Source of the DNA: JBGCDD01 sp045105075
GTDB lineage: Bacteria; Pseudomonadota; Alphaproteobacteria; Rhodobacterales; Rhodobacteraceae
Assembly: GCA_045105075.1 (NCBI GenBank)
Contig: JBGCDD010000012.1
Coordinates: 1 to 58,386 of the forward strand
Length of the DNA stretch: 58,386 bases
Direction: 5' to 3'
Shown here: piece by piece, positions 46,260 to 55,168 of the stretch
How positions within the stretch are numbered: the stretch's first letter is position 1
Layout: every line of letters begins with the position of its first letter
Notes under the pieces: model-generated
Database searches by the model: none
What the model saw: the letters and a program-made list of their open reading frames with translations, nothing else
What the model was told of the DNA's origin: nothing
Position numbers and translations under genes: made by a program

Positions 46260-47117
46260 ATGTTACAATCTCCTTTTTATCTAGACTACTTTGGATTGCA
46301 CCAGCGTCCGTTTACTTTGGTGCCTGACCCAGAGTTCCTCTACTGGTCCCCCCAACACCGTCGCGGCTTTTCCGTGCTTGAGTTCGGAGTGTTATCGCAA
46401 GCGCCGATCACACTGCTGACCGGCGAGATCGGGGCCGGGAAAACCACTCTGTTGCAAAAGCTTTTGGGACAGATGGAGAATGACGTAACAATCGGTGTGG
46501 TCTCGAACGCGCAGGGGAATCGAGGCGAGTTGCTGCAATGGGTGCTGAATGCGCTGGATGTGCCCATCGAAACTGGCACAACCTATGTTCAGAATTTCCA
46601 GAAACTGCAAGATTTTCTAGTCGCGGAATATGCCGGCGGCAAACGCGTCATTTTGGTGTTCGACGAAGCACAGAACATCTCCCGCGAGGGTCTTGAGGAG
46701 CTGCGAATGCTGACCAACATCAACTCGAACAAAGACGAGTTGTTGCAACTTATTCTGGTCGGTCAGCCAGAGCTGCGCGAAATGGTGCGCCATCCCAGCA
46801 TGAACCAATTGGCGCAAAGGGTAGCAGCCAGTTTTCATCTGGAGCGGATGAACAAAGACACCACCCGAGCCTATGTGCGCCACCGGATGCGTACCGCTGG
46901 CGGCACCGGCGATGAATTTACGGCGGATGCTTGCGAACTGGTGCATAAATCAACAGGTGGGGTGCCCCGTCTGGTCAATCAACTTTGCGACTTTTCGCTG
47001 CTTTATTGCTGGTCCGAAGAGGCTGGAAAATCGATCGACAAAGTCATGATACAATCGGTACTCGATGATGGCGTTTTCTTTTGCGCAAAAAACATAGAAG
47101 AGGAGGCGGAGGCCTAG
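46260..47117 (+). CDS. ExeA-like AAA ATPase of the EPS/exosortase locus
   Basis: 285 residues. The start F-Y-L-D-Y-F-G-L-H-Q-R-P-F-T-L-V-P-D-P-E-F-L-Y is the standard start of ExeA/GspA-like and PEP-CTERM-locus secretion ATPases. Walker A is G-E-I-G-A-G-K-T-T, Walker B is V-I-L-V-F-D-E-A-Q-N, and L-V-G-Q-P-E-L and G-G-V-P-R-L-V-N-Q-L-C follow. No C-terminal membrane anchor or peptidoglycan-binding domain is seen, unlike full-length ExeA. It abuts the chain-length gene and likely energises or regulates EPS export. The ATG has a poor ribosome binding site. Confidence 0.92.
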   Translation: MLQSPFYLDYFGLHQRPFTLVPDPEFLYWSPQHRRGFSVLEFGVLSQAPITLLTGEIGAGKTTLLQKLLGQMENDVTIGVVSNAQGNRGELLQWVLNALDVPIETGTTYVQNFQKLQDFLVAEYAGGKRVILVFDEAQNISREGLEELRMLTNINSNKDELLQLILVGQPELREMVRHPSMNQLAQRVAASFHLERMNKDTTRAYVRHRMRTAGGTGDEFTADACELVHKSTGGVPRLVNQLCDFSLLYCWSEEAGKSIDKVMIQSVLDDGVFFCAKNIEEEAEA

Positions 47118-48659
47118 ATGTCTGACATCAGATATTATCTGTCCTTGTTTGTGCGGCGATTGCCAGCTTTTTTGCTGGTCTTTGCGGTTGTATCGACAGT
47201 CTCGGTGGTTGTGGCGATGTCACTGCCACCTGCATATGTGTCGCGCACCACGCTGATCGTCGAGGCGCCGCAGATTCCGGACGCTTTGGCGCCCAGCACT
47301 GTGCGCACACCTGGCCCGGAACGGCTTCAAATCATTGAACAACGGCTGCTGACGCGTCCTCATTTGTTGGATATTGCGACACGCTTAAACGTGCTGACGG
47401 ATCAAAGCAAAATGAACCCGGACGAGATTGTCCAGGCGATGCGGGCGCGTACGGAAATCCGCAAGAGTTCGCGGCTGAAAGAAGCCAGCATCATGACCGT
47501 CTCGTTCGAAGCCCGCTCGCCCAGGTTGGCGGCCGAGGTGTTGAATGAGTATTTGACCCAGATTCAGACCGACGATGCTTCGTTCCGGAAGGGGCGCGCA
47601 GGACAGACACTCGATTTCTTCGAACAGGAAGTCGACCGTTTGGAGTCTGCTTTACAATTGCGCAGCGCGCGGATTCTGGAGTTTAAAAACGCCAACAGCG
47701 ATGCCCTGCCGGACAGTTTGGATTTCCGTCAAACCCAACGCGCCGAGTTGCAAGAACGCCTTGAGCAGGTCGGGCGCGAGATTTTTACATTAAAGTCGCA
47801 GCGTCAGCAGTTGGTAACGATCTTCAGCGAAACCGGCCGGGTCGGGCAATCTGAATCTGAAAACCAATCGCCAGTGGAACGTGCTCTTTCAGCAGCTCAA
47901 ACCGAACTGGAAGAGCTTTTGTTGGTCTACTCGCCAACAAATCCGCGCGTGAAAATTCTCAAGTCGCGGGTCGCCCAACTTGAAGCAAAAGCCAAGGCCG
48001 CTGTGCCCGTCGCAAAAGACAAAGAGACTGAAGACACGGGTAATTCCGCTTTGGACTTTCAATTGGCAGGGATCGATACGCGCGTTACCGCGTTGGAAAA
48101 CCAGCGCGTCAAGCTGGGGACCGACATAGAGGATTTGTCGGACACAATCGACCGAACGCCGGCCAATTCGATCGCGCTAGAAGAGTTGACCCGAGACTAT
48201 GACAACGTTCAGGACCAATACAATTCAGCCGTCGACAGACTGGCGGACGCGTCGACTGGTGAGCGGATCGAACTGCTTTCTCGGGGCGAACGGATCTCTG
48301 TGATTGAACAGCCGGCAGTTCCAAGTGAACCGACCAAACCGAACAGGATGTTGATCGCCGGTGGTGGCACATTCTTTGGCCTCGTCCTGGGGTTGGCTTT
48401 GGTCGTTTTGATGGTTGTGCTGAACAGTGCGCCAAGACGGCCTGAAGATCTGATCAAAAAAATGGATGTGTGGCCCATCGCCACTTTGCCCTATATCCGC
48501 ACCAGGCGCGAATTGCTGTTCCAACGCGGGCGCAAACTGTTGTTGATATTGATTATTTTGGTTGGCGTACCAGCAGGCGTTTTCGCGGTTCACACCTACT
48601 ATCAACCTCTGGACCTGATCGCGGACCGCGTGATGAATAAAATTGGCGTCAGATGGTAA
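47118..48659 (+). CDS. Polysaccharide chain-length determinant (Wzz/GNVR family)
   Basis: 513 residues. First membrane helix at about 15-38, a large periplasmic coiled-coil region with Wzz-like N-terminal domain (P-P-A-Y-V-S-R-T-T-L-I-V-E-A-P), a GNVR-like segment ending I-E-Q-P-A-V-P-S-E-P-T-K-P-N, and a second helix after it. An additional helix at about 475-495 follows an R-R-P-E-D-L tail. It resembles the EPS locus chain-length subfamily that works with a separate CpsD-type kinase, here the next gene. Start follows the ATPase stop directly (TAGATG). Confidence 0.92.
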   Translation: MSDIRYYLSLFVRRLPAFLLVFAVVSTVSVVVAMSLPPAYVSRTTLIVEAPQIPDALAPSTVRTPGPERLQIIEQRLLTRPHLLDIATRLNVLTDQSKMNPDEIVQAMRARTEIRKSSRLKEASIMTVSFEARSPRLAAEVLNEYLTQIQTDDASFRKGRAGQTLDFFEQEVDRLESALQLRSARILEFKNANSDALPDSLDFRQTQRAELQERLEQVGREIFTLKSQRQQLVTIFSETGRVGQSESENQSPVERALSAAQTELEELLLVYSPTNPRVKILKSRVAQLEAKAKAAVPVAKDKETEDTGNSALDFQLAGIDTRVTALENQRVKLGTDIEDLSDTIDRTPANSIALEELTRDYDNVQDQYNSAVDRLADASTGERIELLSRGERISVIEQPAVPSEPTKPNRMLIAGGGTFFGLVLGLALVVLMVVLNSAPRRPEDLIKKMDVWPIATLPYIRTRRELLFQRGRKLLLILIILVGVPAGVFAVHTYYQPLDLIADRVMNKIGVRW

Positions 48660-48695
48660 CGTCAGGCATTTGGCCTTGGCACAAGCGAGGATGAC

Positions 48696-49550
48696 ATGAG
48701 CGACCGACTTCAACAGGCCATTCAAAAGGCACGCGAGGAACGTGGTGAAAGCGGCGTCAGAACGGATGCTTCGGCGCCGCCAGCGCGAGCTGCCAGACCA
48801 AGCCTTGTGCGTGCCGACGCGCGTTCGGAAACGACGCAAGACGCCTGGCGCGCTCTCACACCTTTAAGCGTGACAGCGAAATCTGTGCTGAGAAATCGGC
48901 TTGTGGCCCATGCCAGTGGCGAAAACGCCATCCCGTTTGATATGCTGCGAACAAAGATTTTGCAGCAAGCCAAGAAAAACAATTGGCGTCGAATCGCGTT
49001 GGTTTCACCGGGAAGTTCCTGCGGTAAAACCACGACGGCAGCCAACCTTGGTTTTAGTTTCAGCCGGATGAGCGAGCTTCGCACCATCGTGATGGACTTT
49101 GACTTGCGCCGGATGGGCTTGGGCAAAGTGCTAGGGCAGACTGTCAATCACGGCATGCGCGAAGTCCTGCAAGGACAAGCGCCTTTCTCTGATGTGGGCC
49201 TTTGCCACGACGGAAATGTTGTGTTCGGATTGAATAGTAAAACTGGAACCAATCCATCTGAGATTTTGCAAAGCCAACAAGCGGCAGACGTTTTGGACGA
49301 GATCGAAGATTTATATAAACCGGACATCATGCTGTTTGACACGCCTCCACTGATGTCGAGCGATGATAGTCATGGCTTTCTGCGCTCGGTTGATTGTGCG
49401 TTGATGCTTGCTGTGGCGGAAAAAACGCCGATGGATCAGATTGATGTGGCGGAACGCCAGTTGTCAGAGTTGACGAATGTCATGGGCATTGTGTTGAACC
49501 GCTGCCGCTATACCACCGGAGCGCATGGTTATGAAAACGAGTACTATTAA
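48696..49550 (+). CDS. CpsD/CapB-like BY-kinase (exopolysaccharide tyrosine autokinase family)
   Basis: 284 residues, preceded by GCGAGG. Walker A S-P-G-S-S-C-G-K-T-T-T-A-A-N-L, Walker A' I-V-M-D-F-D-L-R-R, and Walker B-like I-M-L-F-D-T-P-P are those of bacterial tyrosine kinases partnering Wzz-like proteins. The C-terminus ends Y-E-N-E-Y-Y, a very short tyrosine cluster compared with classic BY-kinases. It controls chain length and export with the upstream co-polymerase. The last bases overlap the following glycosyltransferase start. Confidence 0.92.
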   Translation: MSDRLQQAIQKAREERGESGVRTDASAPPARAARPSLVRADARSETTQDAWRALTPLSVTAKSVLRNRLVAHASGENAIPFDMLRTKILQQAKKNNWRRIALVSPGSSCGKTTTAANLGFSFSRMSELRTIVMDFDLRRMGLGKVLGQTVNHGMREVLQGQAPFSDVGLCHDGNVVFGLNSKTGTNPSEILQSQQAADVLDEIEDLYKPDIMLFDTPPLMSSDDSHGFLRSVDCALMLAVAEKTPMDQIDVAERQLSELTNVMGIVLNRCRYTTGAHGYENEYY

Positions 49551-50409
49551 CCCAAGCGCCGCCGTCATCATTCCCCATTACAACGATGTTATGCGCCTGC
49601 GACGGTGTCTGACTGAGTTGATGCGCAATGACTTGGACGGCGTAGAAGTGGTTGTGGTCGATAATAACTCGCCGATGCCGCTTGAAGAGATTGCGGGTGA
49701 ATTTCCGCGTTTCCGCTTTTTGGTGGAGCCAGAAAAGGGTGCTGCGGCTGCGCGCAACACAGGGATTGAACAAACCAAAGCTCCATTGCTGTTCTTTATC
49801 GATGCCGATTGTGTGCCGGCGCCGGATTGGGTCAGCGTAGCACGCAAGGTTGCGCCCACGGCTGATCTGATCGGTGGGCGCGTTTCCGTTTTTGACGAGA
49901 CGGCACCACCTCGCAGTGGAGCAGAAGCGTTTGAGGCGATCTTTGCATTTGATTTCAAAACATATGTTGAAAAAGGCGGGTTTTCCGGAGCTGGTAACCT
50001 TGTCACGCGTCGAGATGTGTTTGATGCGATCGGAGGGTTCACAAACGGTGTTTCGGAAGATCGCGAATGGACCATGCGGGCTGTCGCCCGAGGATATCGG
50101 CTGATTTACGCGGATAATTTACAGGTGTCCCACCCGTCTCGTCAGGATTGGACGGCTTTGCGGACCAAATGGAAGCGCATGACGTCCGAGATGTTTCAGT
50201 TAAACGGCACAGATGCAAAAAGCCGGCTGCGTTGGACCCTTAAGGCGATGGCAATGCCATTGAGTGCTGTGGCTCATGTTCCCAAAGTGGTTCTGAGCGG
50301 CAAGTTGGCTTCGATCGGGGAATATGTGCGCGCTTTGACGACTCTATTCCGCATTCGACTGACGCGCATGGTCTGGATGCTAAAGCAAGCTGCGGGATTC
50401 GCGAGCTAA
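49531..50409 (+). CDS. Glycosyltransferase family 2
   Basis: 292 residues from the ATG at 49531 (GGAG nine bases upstream; ATG at 49525 also possible). GT-A fold features: A-V-I-I-P-H-Y-N-D, V-V-V-V-D-N-N-S, G-A-A-A-A-R-N-T-G, F-I-D-A-D-C-V-P (the DxD-like metal site) and S-E-D-R-E-W-T-M-R. It overlaps the kinase gene by 20 bases, so it is last of the four-gene rightward operon. Likely elongates the lipid-linked repeat unit on the cytoplasmic face. Confidence 0.93.
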   Translation: MKTSTINPSAAVIIPHYNDVMRLRRCLTELMRNDLDGVEVVVVDNNSPMPLEEIAGEFPRFRFLVEPEKGAAAARNTGIEQTKAPLLFFIDADCVPAPDWVSVARKVAPTADLIGGRVSVFDETAPPRSGAEAFEAIFAFDFKTYVEKGGFSGAGNLVTRRDVFDAIGGFTNGVSEDREWTMRAVARGYRLIYADNLQVSHPSRQDWTALRTKWKRMTSEMFQLNGTDAKSRLRWTLKAMAMPLSAVAHVPKVVLSGKLASIGEYVRALTTLFRIRLTRMVWMLKQAAGFAS

Positions 50410-50455
50410 AGCGCTGTAGCCGATCGAAACACTGAACCAATCTTAGCCATAGGCA

Positions 50456-50481
50456 AAAGAAAAGGGGCCCCGAAGGGCCCC
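50456..50481 (-). terminator. Rho-independent terminator of the VPLPA-CTERM gene
   Basis: Read on the minus strand: a 7-bp GC stem (GGGGCCC / GGGCCCC) with a 4-base loop, followed by TTTTCTTTT, 26 bases after the stop codon. Stem and T-tract are those of a strong intrinsic terminator; the reverse orientation lacks a T-tract. Confidence 0.85.
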
Positions 50482-50507
50482 AAATCCTAACATCCACTTG
50501 GGATGAA

Positions 50508-51155
50508 TTAGGCTGCTTTACGACGACGTGCGACTGCAACGCCACCCAAAGCTGTCAGAAGCAGCAGACCACCGGCAGGCAGCGGAACCGAAGCAACCAA
50601 AGTTGCGTTCACGTTTGCTGTCTGGTCGTTGGACGCCGTTGTCACTGTGATCACTGTTTTCAGGTCAAACGTAGGAGTGCCTGCAACTGTGTCGTTTGTG
50701 ATGTCCGACAGGTTAACTGGACCAGGTGTGCCGCCCACAAAGGACAGAACCGAACCAACTGTCTGGTAGCCACCGCCGAGGTCGATCATGTGCTCAACAG
50801 TAACTGTTGTGCCGTGATCTGTAACCGAACCCGAACCCGTCAGGTTCAAGAAGGGCTGCGGGAAGCCTGTCAGACCAGTCTGCTCTGCGGAAATTTGCAG
50901 AGTACCGGTACCAGCGACTTGGATCGATGTCGTGTTCAGCGTGTAAGAATCTGCTGTCGACGAGATCGAGCCGCTTGCGATGGCGACTTCGAAGCCACCA
51001 ACTGTACCAAATGTCGATGCCAGTGTTCCGCCAACGGTCGTGCTATCCACGCCCGCTGTGCCCAGGTCATCAACGGTCAGCGTCAAAGCCGACGAGAAGG
51101 TTGGGACGATAGCAACAGCAGCTGCCAGACCCATAAGTTTCAATTTGTTAAACAT
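50508..51155 (-). CDS. VPLPA-CTERM sorting domain protein
   Basis: 215 residues from the ATG at 51155 (GGAAGTGG upstream). An N-terminal signal peptide (M-F-N-K-L-K-L-M-G-L-A-A-A-V-A, cleavage likely after S-S-A near 23) is followed by about 165 residues of Thr/Gly/Ser-rich, Cys-free, probably beta-rich sequence. The C-terminus is the exosortase sorting tail: V-P-L-P-A-G-G (190-196), a hydrophobic helix (about 197-209) and R-R-R-K. This is the expected substrate type for the exosortase at 40706-42307. The central domain matches no family I recognise. It has its own terminator, suggesting strong independent expression. Confidence 0.92.
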   Translation of the reverse strand: MFNKLKLMGLAAAVAIVPTFSSALTLTVDDLGTAGVDSTTVGGTLASTFGTVGGFEVAIASGSISSTADSYTLNTTSIQVAGTGTLQISAEQTGLTGFPQPFLNLTGSGSVTDHGTTVTVEHMIDLGGGYQTVGSVLSFVGGTPGPVNLSDITNDTVAGTPTFDLKTVITVTTASNDQTANVNATLVASVPLPAGGLLLLTALGGVAVARRRKAA

Positions 51156-51372
51156 GTTCCACTTCCATTCCACCAATATTGCACCCGGAGCGCCAAACCA
51201 CAGGCGTTCCGTTAGACTGAAAATACCCGAACCGGGGTTTCGTTCAAGGGGTACATGCCAATTTTCGCCTCATATATGACGAAAAAGCGGCGAACTGTTC
51301 TTATGAGCAACAGTTGTTGGCCCCACATATCGTGATTGTATCGTAAGCGGATACAATGGCATCATGCAACCA

Positions 51373-52050
51373 TCAAATCTGGGCCGAATCGGAACGGGGA
51401 ATCATTAGGGTTGCCACCAACCAGCCGGTCAAAAAGCCTCCCAGATGCGCTTCCCAGGCCAATTGGCCGTCCTGAACCGCCCAAAGCAGCACATTCAACA
51501 GAATCAGACCCAGCACATCCAGCAACAATCGCCGGCGGCTATATCCGTTCACGTTGCGCCAAAAGAGATCCTGCCATTTCCAGGCGCCAACCAATCCAAA
51601 CAAGGCCCCCGATGCGCCGACCACAGGCTGCGCTGCGTCATTCAGCAGTGCGACGCCAAGACCGCCGCCAATGCCCGATGCGATATATAGGAAAAGAAAT
51701 CCAAACTGCCCGGTGCGTGGCACCAGAATACGCCCCATGAGATACAAGACGATCATATTGCCGATCAGATGTGACCAGCCGGCGTGTAAAACTTGATAGC
51801 TGAGGAACATGGTCCAGGGTTGAGCCGGGTAGTTGGCGCGCCAGTTGTCCAGCAACCCAGACCAAAAGGCACCGTATTGATAGGCCCAGCCGCGCCAACG
51901 GGGCGAACCGATCAAACCGGCATCCGCTGCGCTGAGGCACAGCTCAATGGCGATGGTGACAGATATCAGAAGCACTACGATGATCGCCGGTCGCCAAGGC
52001 AGGTCCGCCTGATCGGTGTGCCGAATCGCGTCTTTGGTCTCAGGGCTCAT
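51373..52050 (-). CDS. Rhomboid family intramembrane serine protease
   Basis: 225 residues from the ATG at 52050 (weak ribosome binding site; in-frame ATG at 52098 is an alternative). Six membrane segments are apparent. Rhomboid motifs: H-A-G-W-S-H-L-I-G-N-M in the second core helix (His/Asn oxyanion residues), G-A-S-G-A-L-F-G with nucleophile Ser147, and A-H-L-G-G-F-L-T-G with catalytic His202. It would cleave membrane-spanning substrates. It lies on the same strand 217 bases upstream of the VPLPA-CTERM gene, whose C-terminal helix is a conceivable but unproven substrate. Confidence 0.92.
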   Translation of the reverse strand: MSPETKDAIRHTDQADLPWRPAIIVVLLISVTIAIELCLSAADAGLIGSPRWRGWAYQYGAFWSGLLDNWRANYPAQPWTMFLSYQVLHAGWSHLIGNMIVLYLMGRILVPRTGQFGFLFLYIASGIGGGLGVALLNDAAQPVVGASGALFGLVGAWKWQDLFWRNVNGYSRRRLLLDVLGLILLNVLLWAVQDGQLAWEAHLGGFLTGWLVATLMIPRSDSAQI

Positions 52051-52184
52051 GTGGATGGTTTGCCGCGCGACTTGCAGAACAACAAGGGCTTGAGGCAAAA
52101 AGCCAATACGTTCAATGCGAAACCGGGCTGTTCAGATCCGATTTGCTGTGGCACTTGGATTGAAAAACGGAAAGGCAGGCAAAG

Positions 52185-53423
52185 ATGGGCGGTTCGCCGG
52201 ATCAGGTCTATGACAGCAAGGCGTTGTCGCGTGTGGCGCGTGGAGCGCTTTGTTCGGGTTGTGGCGCATGCGCCCTTGTTGCGCCCGAGGCCATCGCAAT
52301 GGAACAACGCGCACCGGGTTTCCTGCGGCCGCGTCAGTCCGCACCACTGAGCCGTGATGCAGAAGAAACGATCGCTGCCATTTGTCCGGGCCTGTCGCAG
52401 ACCGTCGTACCGGGCCAACGCATCGACGATGTACTTTGGGGCCCTTACGAAAATATGAAAACGGGGTTTGCCGTTGATGCCGATCTGCGCTTTGCAGCAT
52501 CGTCAGGGGGCGGACTGTCGGCGATCCTGTTGCATTTGATAGAGGCGCAATATGTTGACGCGGTGGTGCACACTGGTGCTGACCCCGATCTGCCAATTGC
52601 AAATGTTGCGATCATTTCTCTTAGCAAAGATCAGATCCAAACCGGGGCTGGGTCGCGATATGCGCCGTCTGCGCCATTGGCCGGTCTGGGGGATCTGGCC
52701 GGCGATGGGCGTCGGTACGCTTTTGTTGGCAAGCCCTGTGATGTGGCTGCGATGCGGGCTTTGGTTGATCGCGAGCCCCAGTTGGCGCAGCAGTTTCCTG
52801 TATTACTGTCGTTCTTTTGCGCCGGCGTTCCGGCTTTGGCGGGCGCCGAGCGGGTTTTGGCTCATCTCGGCACCGATCTGGATGGAACGCGTGCCTTTCG
52901 ATATCGCGGCAATGGCTGGCCTGGACGCGCCACAGCGACGTTGAACGACGGCACCACCGCGTCGATGACCTATCATGAAAGCTGGGGCAAGATTCTGTCC
53001 CACCATGTTCAGCATCGTTGCAAAGTCTGTGCCGATGGTACGGGCGTCGCGGCTGACATAGTGTGCGCGGATGCCTGGGAAAGCGATGAAAACGGTTATC
53101 CACTGTTTGAAGAACAGGACGGCATCAGCCTGATTGTTGCGCGCACTGCGCTTGGCGGCGGTATCGTCGCGCAGGCGGAGGAGGCAGGAACCATTGTGAC
53201 GCAGCCCTTTGACGTCGCACAGCTGCCCTCGATCCAACCCGGCCAATACAGCCGCCGCCGTGCACTGCTGGCACGTCTTGGTGGTTTGGCAGTGTTGGGC
53301 CGCCCGATCCCACGCTATCGTGGCTTGCATCTGCGCAAGGCCGCGCGTTTCAATGGGCTTAAGGCAAATCTTAAAACGATACTGGGCATGATGCGCAGAG
53401 TGGTCCAGGGGCGGGTAAAATGA
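52185..53423 (+). CDS. Coenzyme F420 hydrogenase/dehydrogenase beta subunit-like (FrhB family) protein
   Basis: 412 residues, with GGAAAGGCAGG upstream. An N-terminal C-S-G-C-G-A-C motif near residue 23, A-A-S-S-G-G-G-L-S-A near 105, V-G-K-P-C-D-V-A-A near 187, F-F-C-A-G-V-P near 215 and H-R-C-K-V-C-A-D-G near 290 are the conserved landmarks of the FrhB N- and C-terminal domains, including iron-sulfur/FAD-site cysteines. In bacteria lacking F420 these proteins appear in polysaccharide loci, often near pyruvyl transferases, with unknown redox function. Overlaps the next gene by four bases (ATGA). Confidence 0.88.
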   Translation: MGGSPDQVYDSKALSRVARGALCSGCGACALVAPEAIAMEQRAPGFLRPRQSAPLSRDAEETIAAICPGLSQTVVPGQRIDDVLWGPYENMKTGFAVDADLRFAASSGGGLSAILLHLIEAQYVDAVVHTGADPDLPIANVAIISLSKDQIQTGAGSRYAPSAPLAGLGDLAGDGRRYAFVGKPCDVAAMRALVDREPQLAQQFPVLLSFFCAGVPALAGAERVLAHLGTDLDGTRAFRYRGNGWPGRATATLNDGTTASMTYHESWGKILSHHVQHRCKVCADGTGVAADIVCADAWESDENGYPLFEEQDGISLIVARTALGGGIVAQAEEAGTIVTQPFDVAQLPSIQPGQYSRRRALLARLGGLAVLGRPIPRYRGLHLRKAARFNGLKANLKTILGMMRRVVQGRVK

Positions 53424-54982
53424 GAATTTGGGCAACGGTCGCGCTGTTTCTGTCTGGTGTGCAGGTGCAGGCGGGCGATGTCACACTGTCTCTGTCCGGT
53501 TTGACTCAACCGGGCGGTGGCGCGTTGGTGGCGCGCGATGTCGCCGGTGTGCCGCGCAACCCACAGCTTGGTGTTGTCGATCCTGCCGACACGTCAGACG
53601 AGGCGCGCCAGTTGCGTGCTTTGGTGGCGCGGGGGCGTTCGCAAGGTTTTGACCGTATACTATATGACAACCGCGATTGGGCGCATTCCATCTTGCCGCA
53701 GTCGCTGTTTCCCAATCTGACGTTCCTGAAATATGGGCCCAAAATCCATGAGCGCAGGTGGGATTATGGGCTGGCCGGGCAGATTTTCATCCCGGCTTTG
53801 GTGTTTGGCAACTCGTCCACCGCTGTTACCGCCGGATTTGCGCAACGCAGTCTTGCACGTCTTGCCATGACCTCGCGAGGGGCGCCGGCGCTGGCGTTTC
53901 GCGACTACACCTCCAACAGTCTTTATGTGTACCCCGAACATGTTGATCACGACGAACGTGACATGTTTCCGGTAAATTGGCCGTTTATGACAGTGTCGCA
54001 GGGATCTTCCGGGTCGGATCAGCCGTTTTTGCGCGCGATTGCGATGACATTGGCGGCTTTTCCGGCTGACACGCGGGCTGCTTTGGAAAGGGCTGGGCTT
54101 ATTGCGCCGACAGTGCAGATGATCCTGCGCCGAAACCTGACCTTGATCCGGACCCGCGCGCATTATCTCAGCGGCGCGGCGCACCCAGTGGTTTTTGACC
54201 GTAAGTGGCTGCAGCCGGGGCGGATGATTGGCCAGGCAGCGGCGATGCAGCCAGATACGATTCCGCCCTTGGTGCATTTGCGCGTGCTTGATGAGACTTT
54301 CAAATCGCAAAGTGGTCTGGCCCGCGCGGATGAGCGGTTGTTCACGACGCCTGCCTCAATTGCGCGCATTTGGCGGGGGTGGAACTGGAGCCACGAGATG
54401 GAGATTTCGGCAGAACGAACCATCGATCCAAATGGCCGTCCGCTGCGGTTTGAGTGGGTGATCCTGCAGGGCGATCCGCAGCGCATCCAGATCGAACCAG
54501 TGGGCGAGACCGGTGCCCGAGCGCGCGTGCGGGTGATGTGGCACCCTGAGTTTACGGTGCATCCGCGTGTGCCTGGACAGGACATTGCGCGCAAATCATC
54601 GCGGGTGGATATCGGTGTTTTTGCGTCAAACGGCGTGTCTGATAGCGCGCCGTCCATTGTATCGATCAGTTTTCCGACCCATCAAATCCGTGACTACAAA
54701 CCAAATGAAAGTGGCAACATTTTGCTGCATTCGGTGGATTACGATGCGCTCAGTCGGGGTACGCCATTTGATCCTTTGCTGCACTGGTCAGCGCCCTGGC
54801 GCGATGTGTTCGAGTATGATGCTCAAGGCAAGATGTTGGGCTGGAAGCGGGCGCAAGGCCCACAAATCACTGCATTTGATGCAAATGAAGTGGGGCAGGG
54901 GCGTTACATCAAAAGTGACCTGGCAAAAGGGCCGCCTGTGTTGCGTCTTGTCCGCCGTTCTGATCAAAATCCCGCTGATTAG
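53420..54982 (+). CDS. Exported protein of unknown function
   Basis: 520 residues. Clear signal peptide M-R-I-W-A-T-V-A-L-F-L-S-G-V-Q-V-Q-A with likely cleavage before G-D-V. I do not recognise a family. Two regions are visible: an N-terminal part (about 20-250) with F-D-R-I-L-Y-D-N-R-D, S-N-S-L-Y-V-Y-P-E-H and N-W-P-F-M-T-V-S-Q-G-S-S-G-S-D, and a C-terminal part with a beta-rich, Ig-like W-S-H-E-M-E-I-S and R-V-M-W-H-P-E-F-T-V-H segment. No membrane anchor or lipobox. Start overlaps the FrhB-like stop, so the two are coupled. Probably periplasmic or surface; a link to polysaccharide assembly is only from context. Confidence 0.8.
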   Translation: MRIWATVALFLSGVQVQAGDVTLSLSGLTQPGGGALVARDVAGVPRNPQLGVVDPADTSDEARQLRALVARGRSQGFDRILYDNRDWAHSILPQSLFPNLTFLKYGPKIHERRWDYGLAGQIFIPALVFGNSSTAVTAGFAQRSLARLAMTSRGAPALAFRDYTSNSLYVYPEHVDHDERDMFPVNWPFMTVSQGSSGSDQPFLRAIAMTLAAFPADTRAALERAGLIAPTVQMILRRNLTLIRTRAHYLSGAAHPVVFDRKWLQPGRMIGQAAAMQPDTIPPLVHLRVLDETFKSQSGLARADERLFTTPASIARIWRGWNWSHEMEISAERTIDPNGRPLRFEWVILQGDPQRIQIEPVGETGARARVRVMWHPEFTVHPRVPGQDIARKSSRVDIGVFASNGVSDSAPSIVSISFPTHQIRDYKPNESGNILLHSVDYDALSRGTPFDPLLHWSAPWRDVFEYDAQGKMLGWKRAQGPQITAFDANEVGQGRYIKSDLAKGPPVLRLVRRSDQNPAD

Positions 54983-55168
54983 CGCCAATTCGTGTCAAAA
55001 GCTGTCGAGCTTTCCGCGATGATCGGCTAAACAGAACCCAGAGCAGACATGGCAAATTAACACAGTACACATAAAATTGCCCAAGAATGACTATGAAATC
55101 GGCCCAAACCTTGGGGAAGAGAGGGCCGTGGCACGGCCCGTGCATAAGCATAGCAAAGGATCGCAGGT

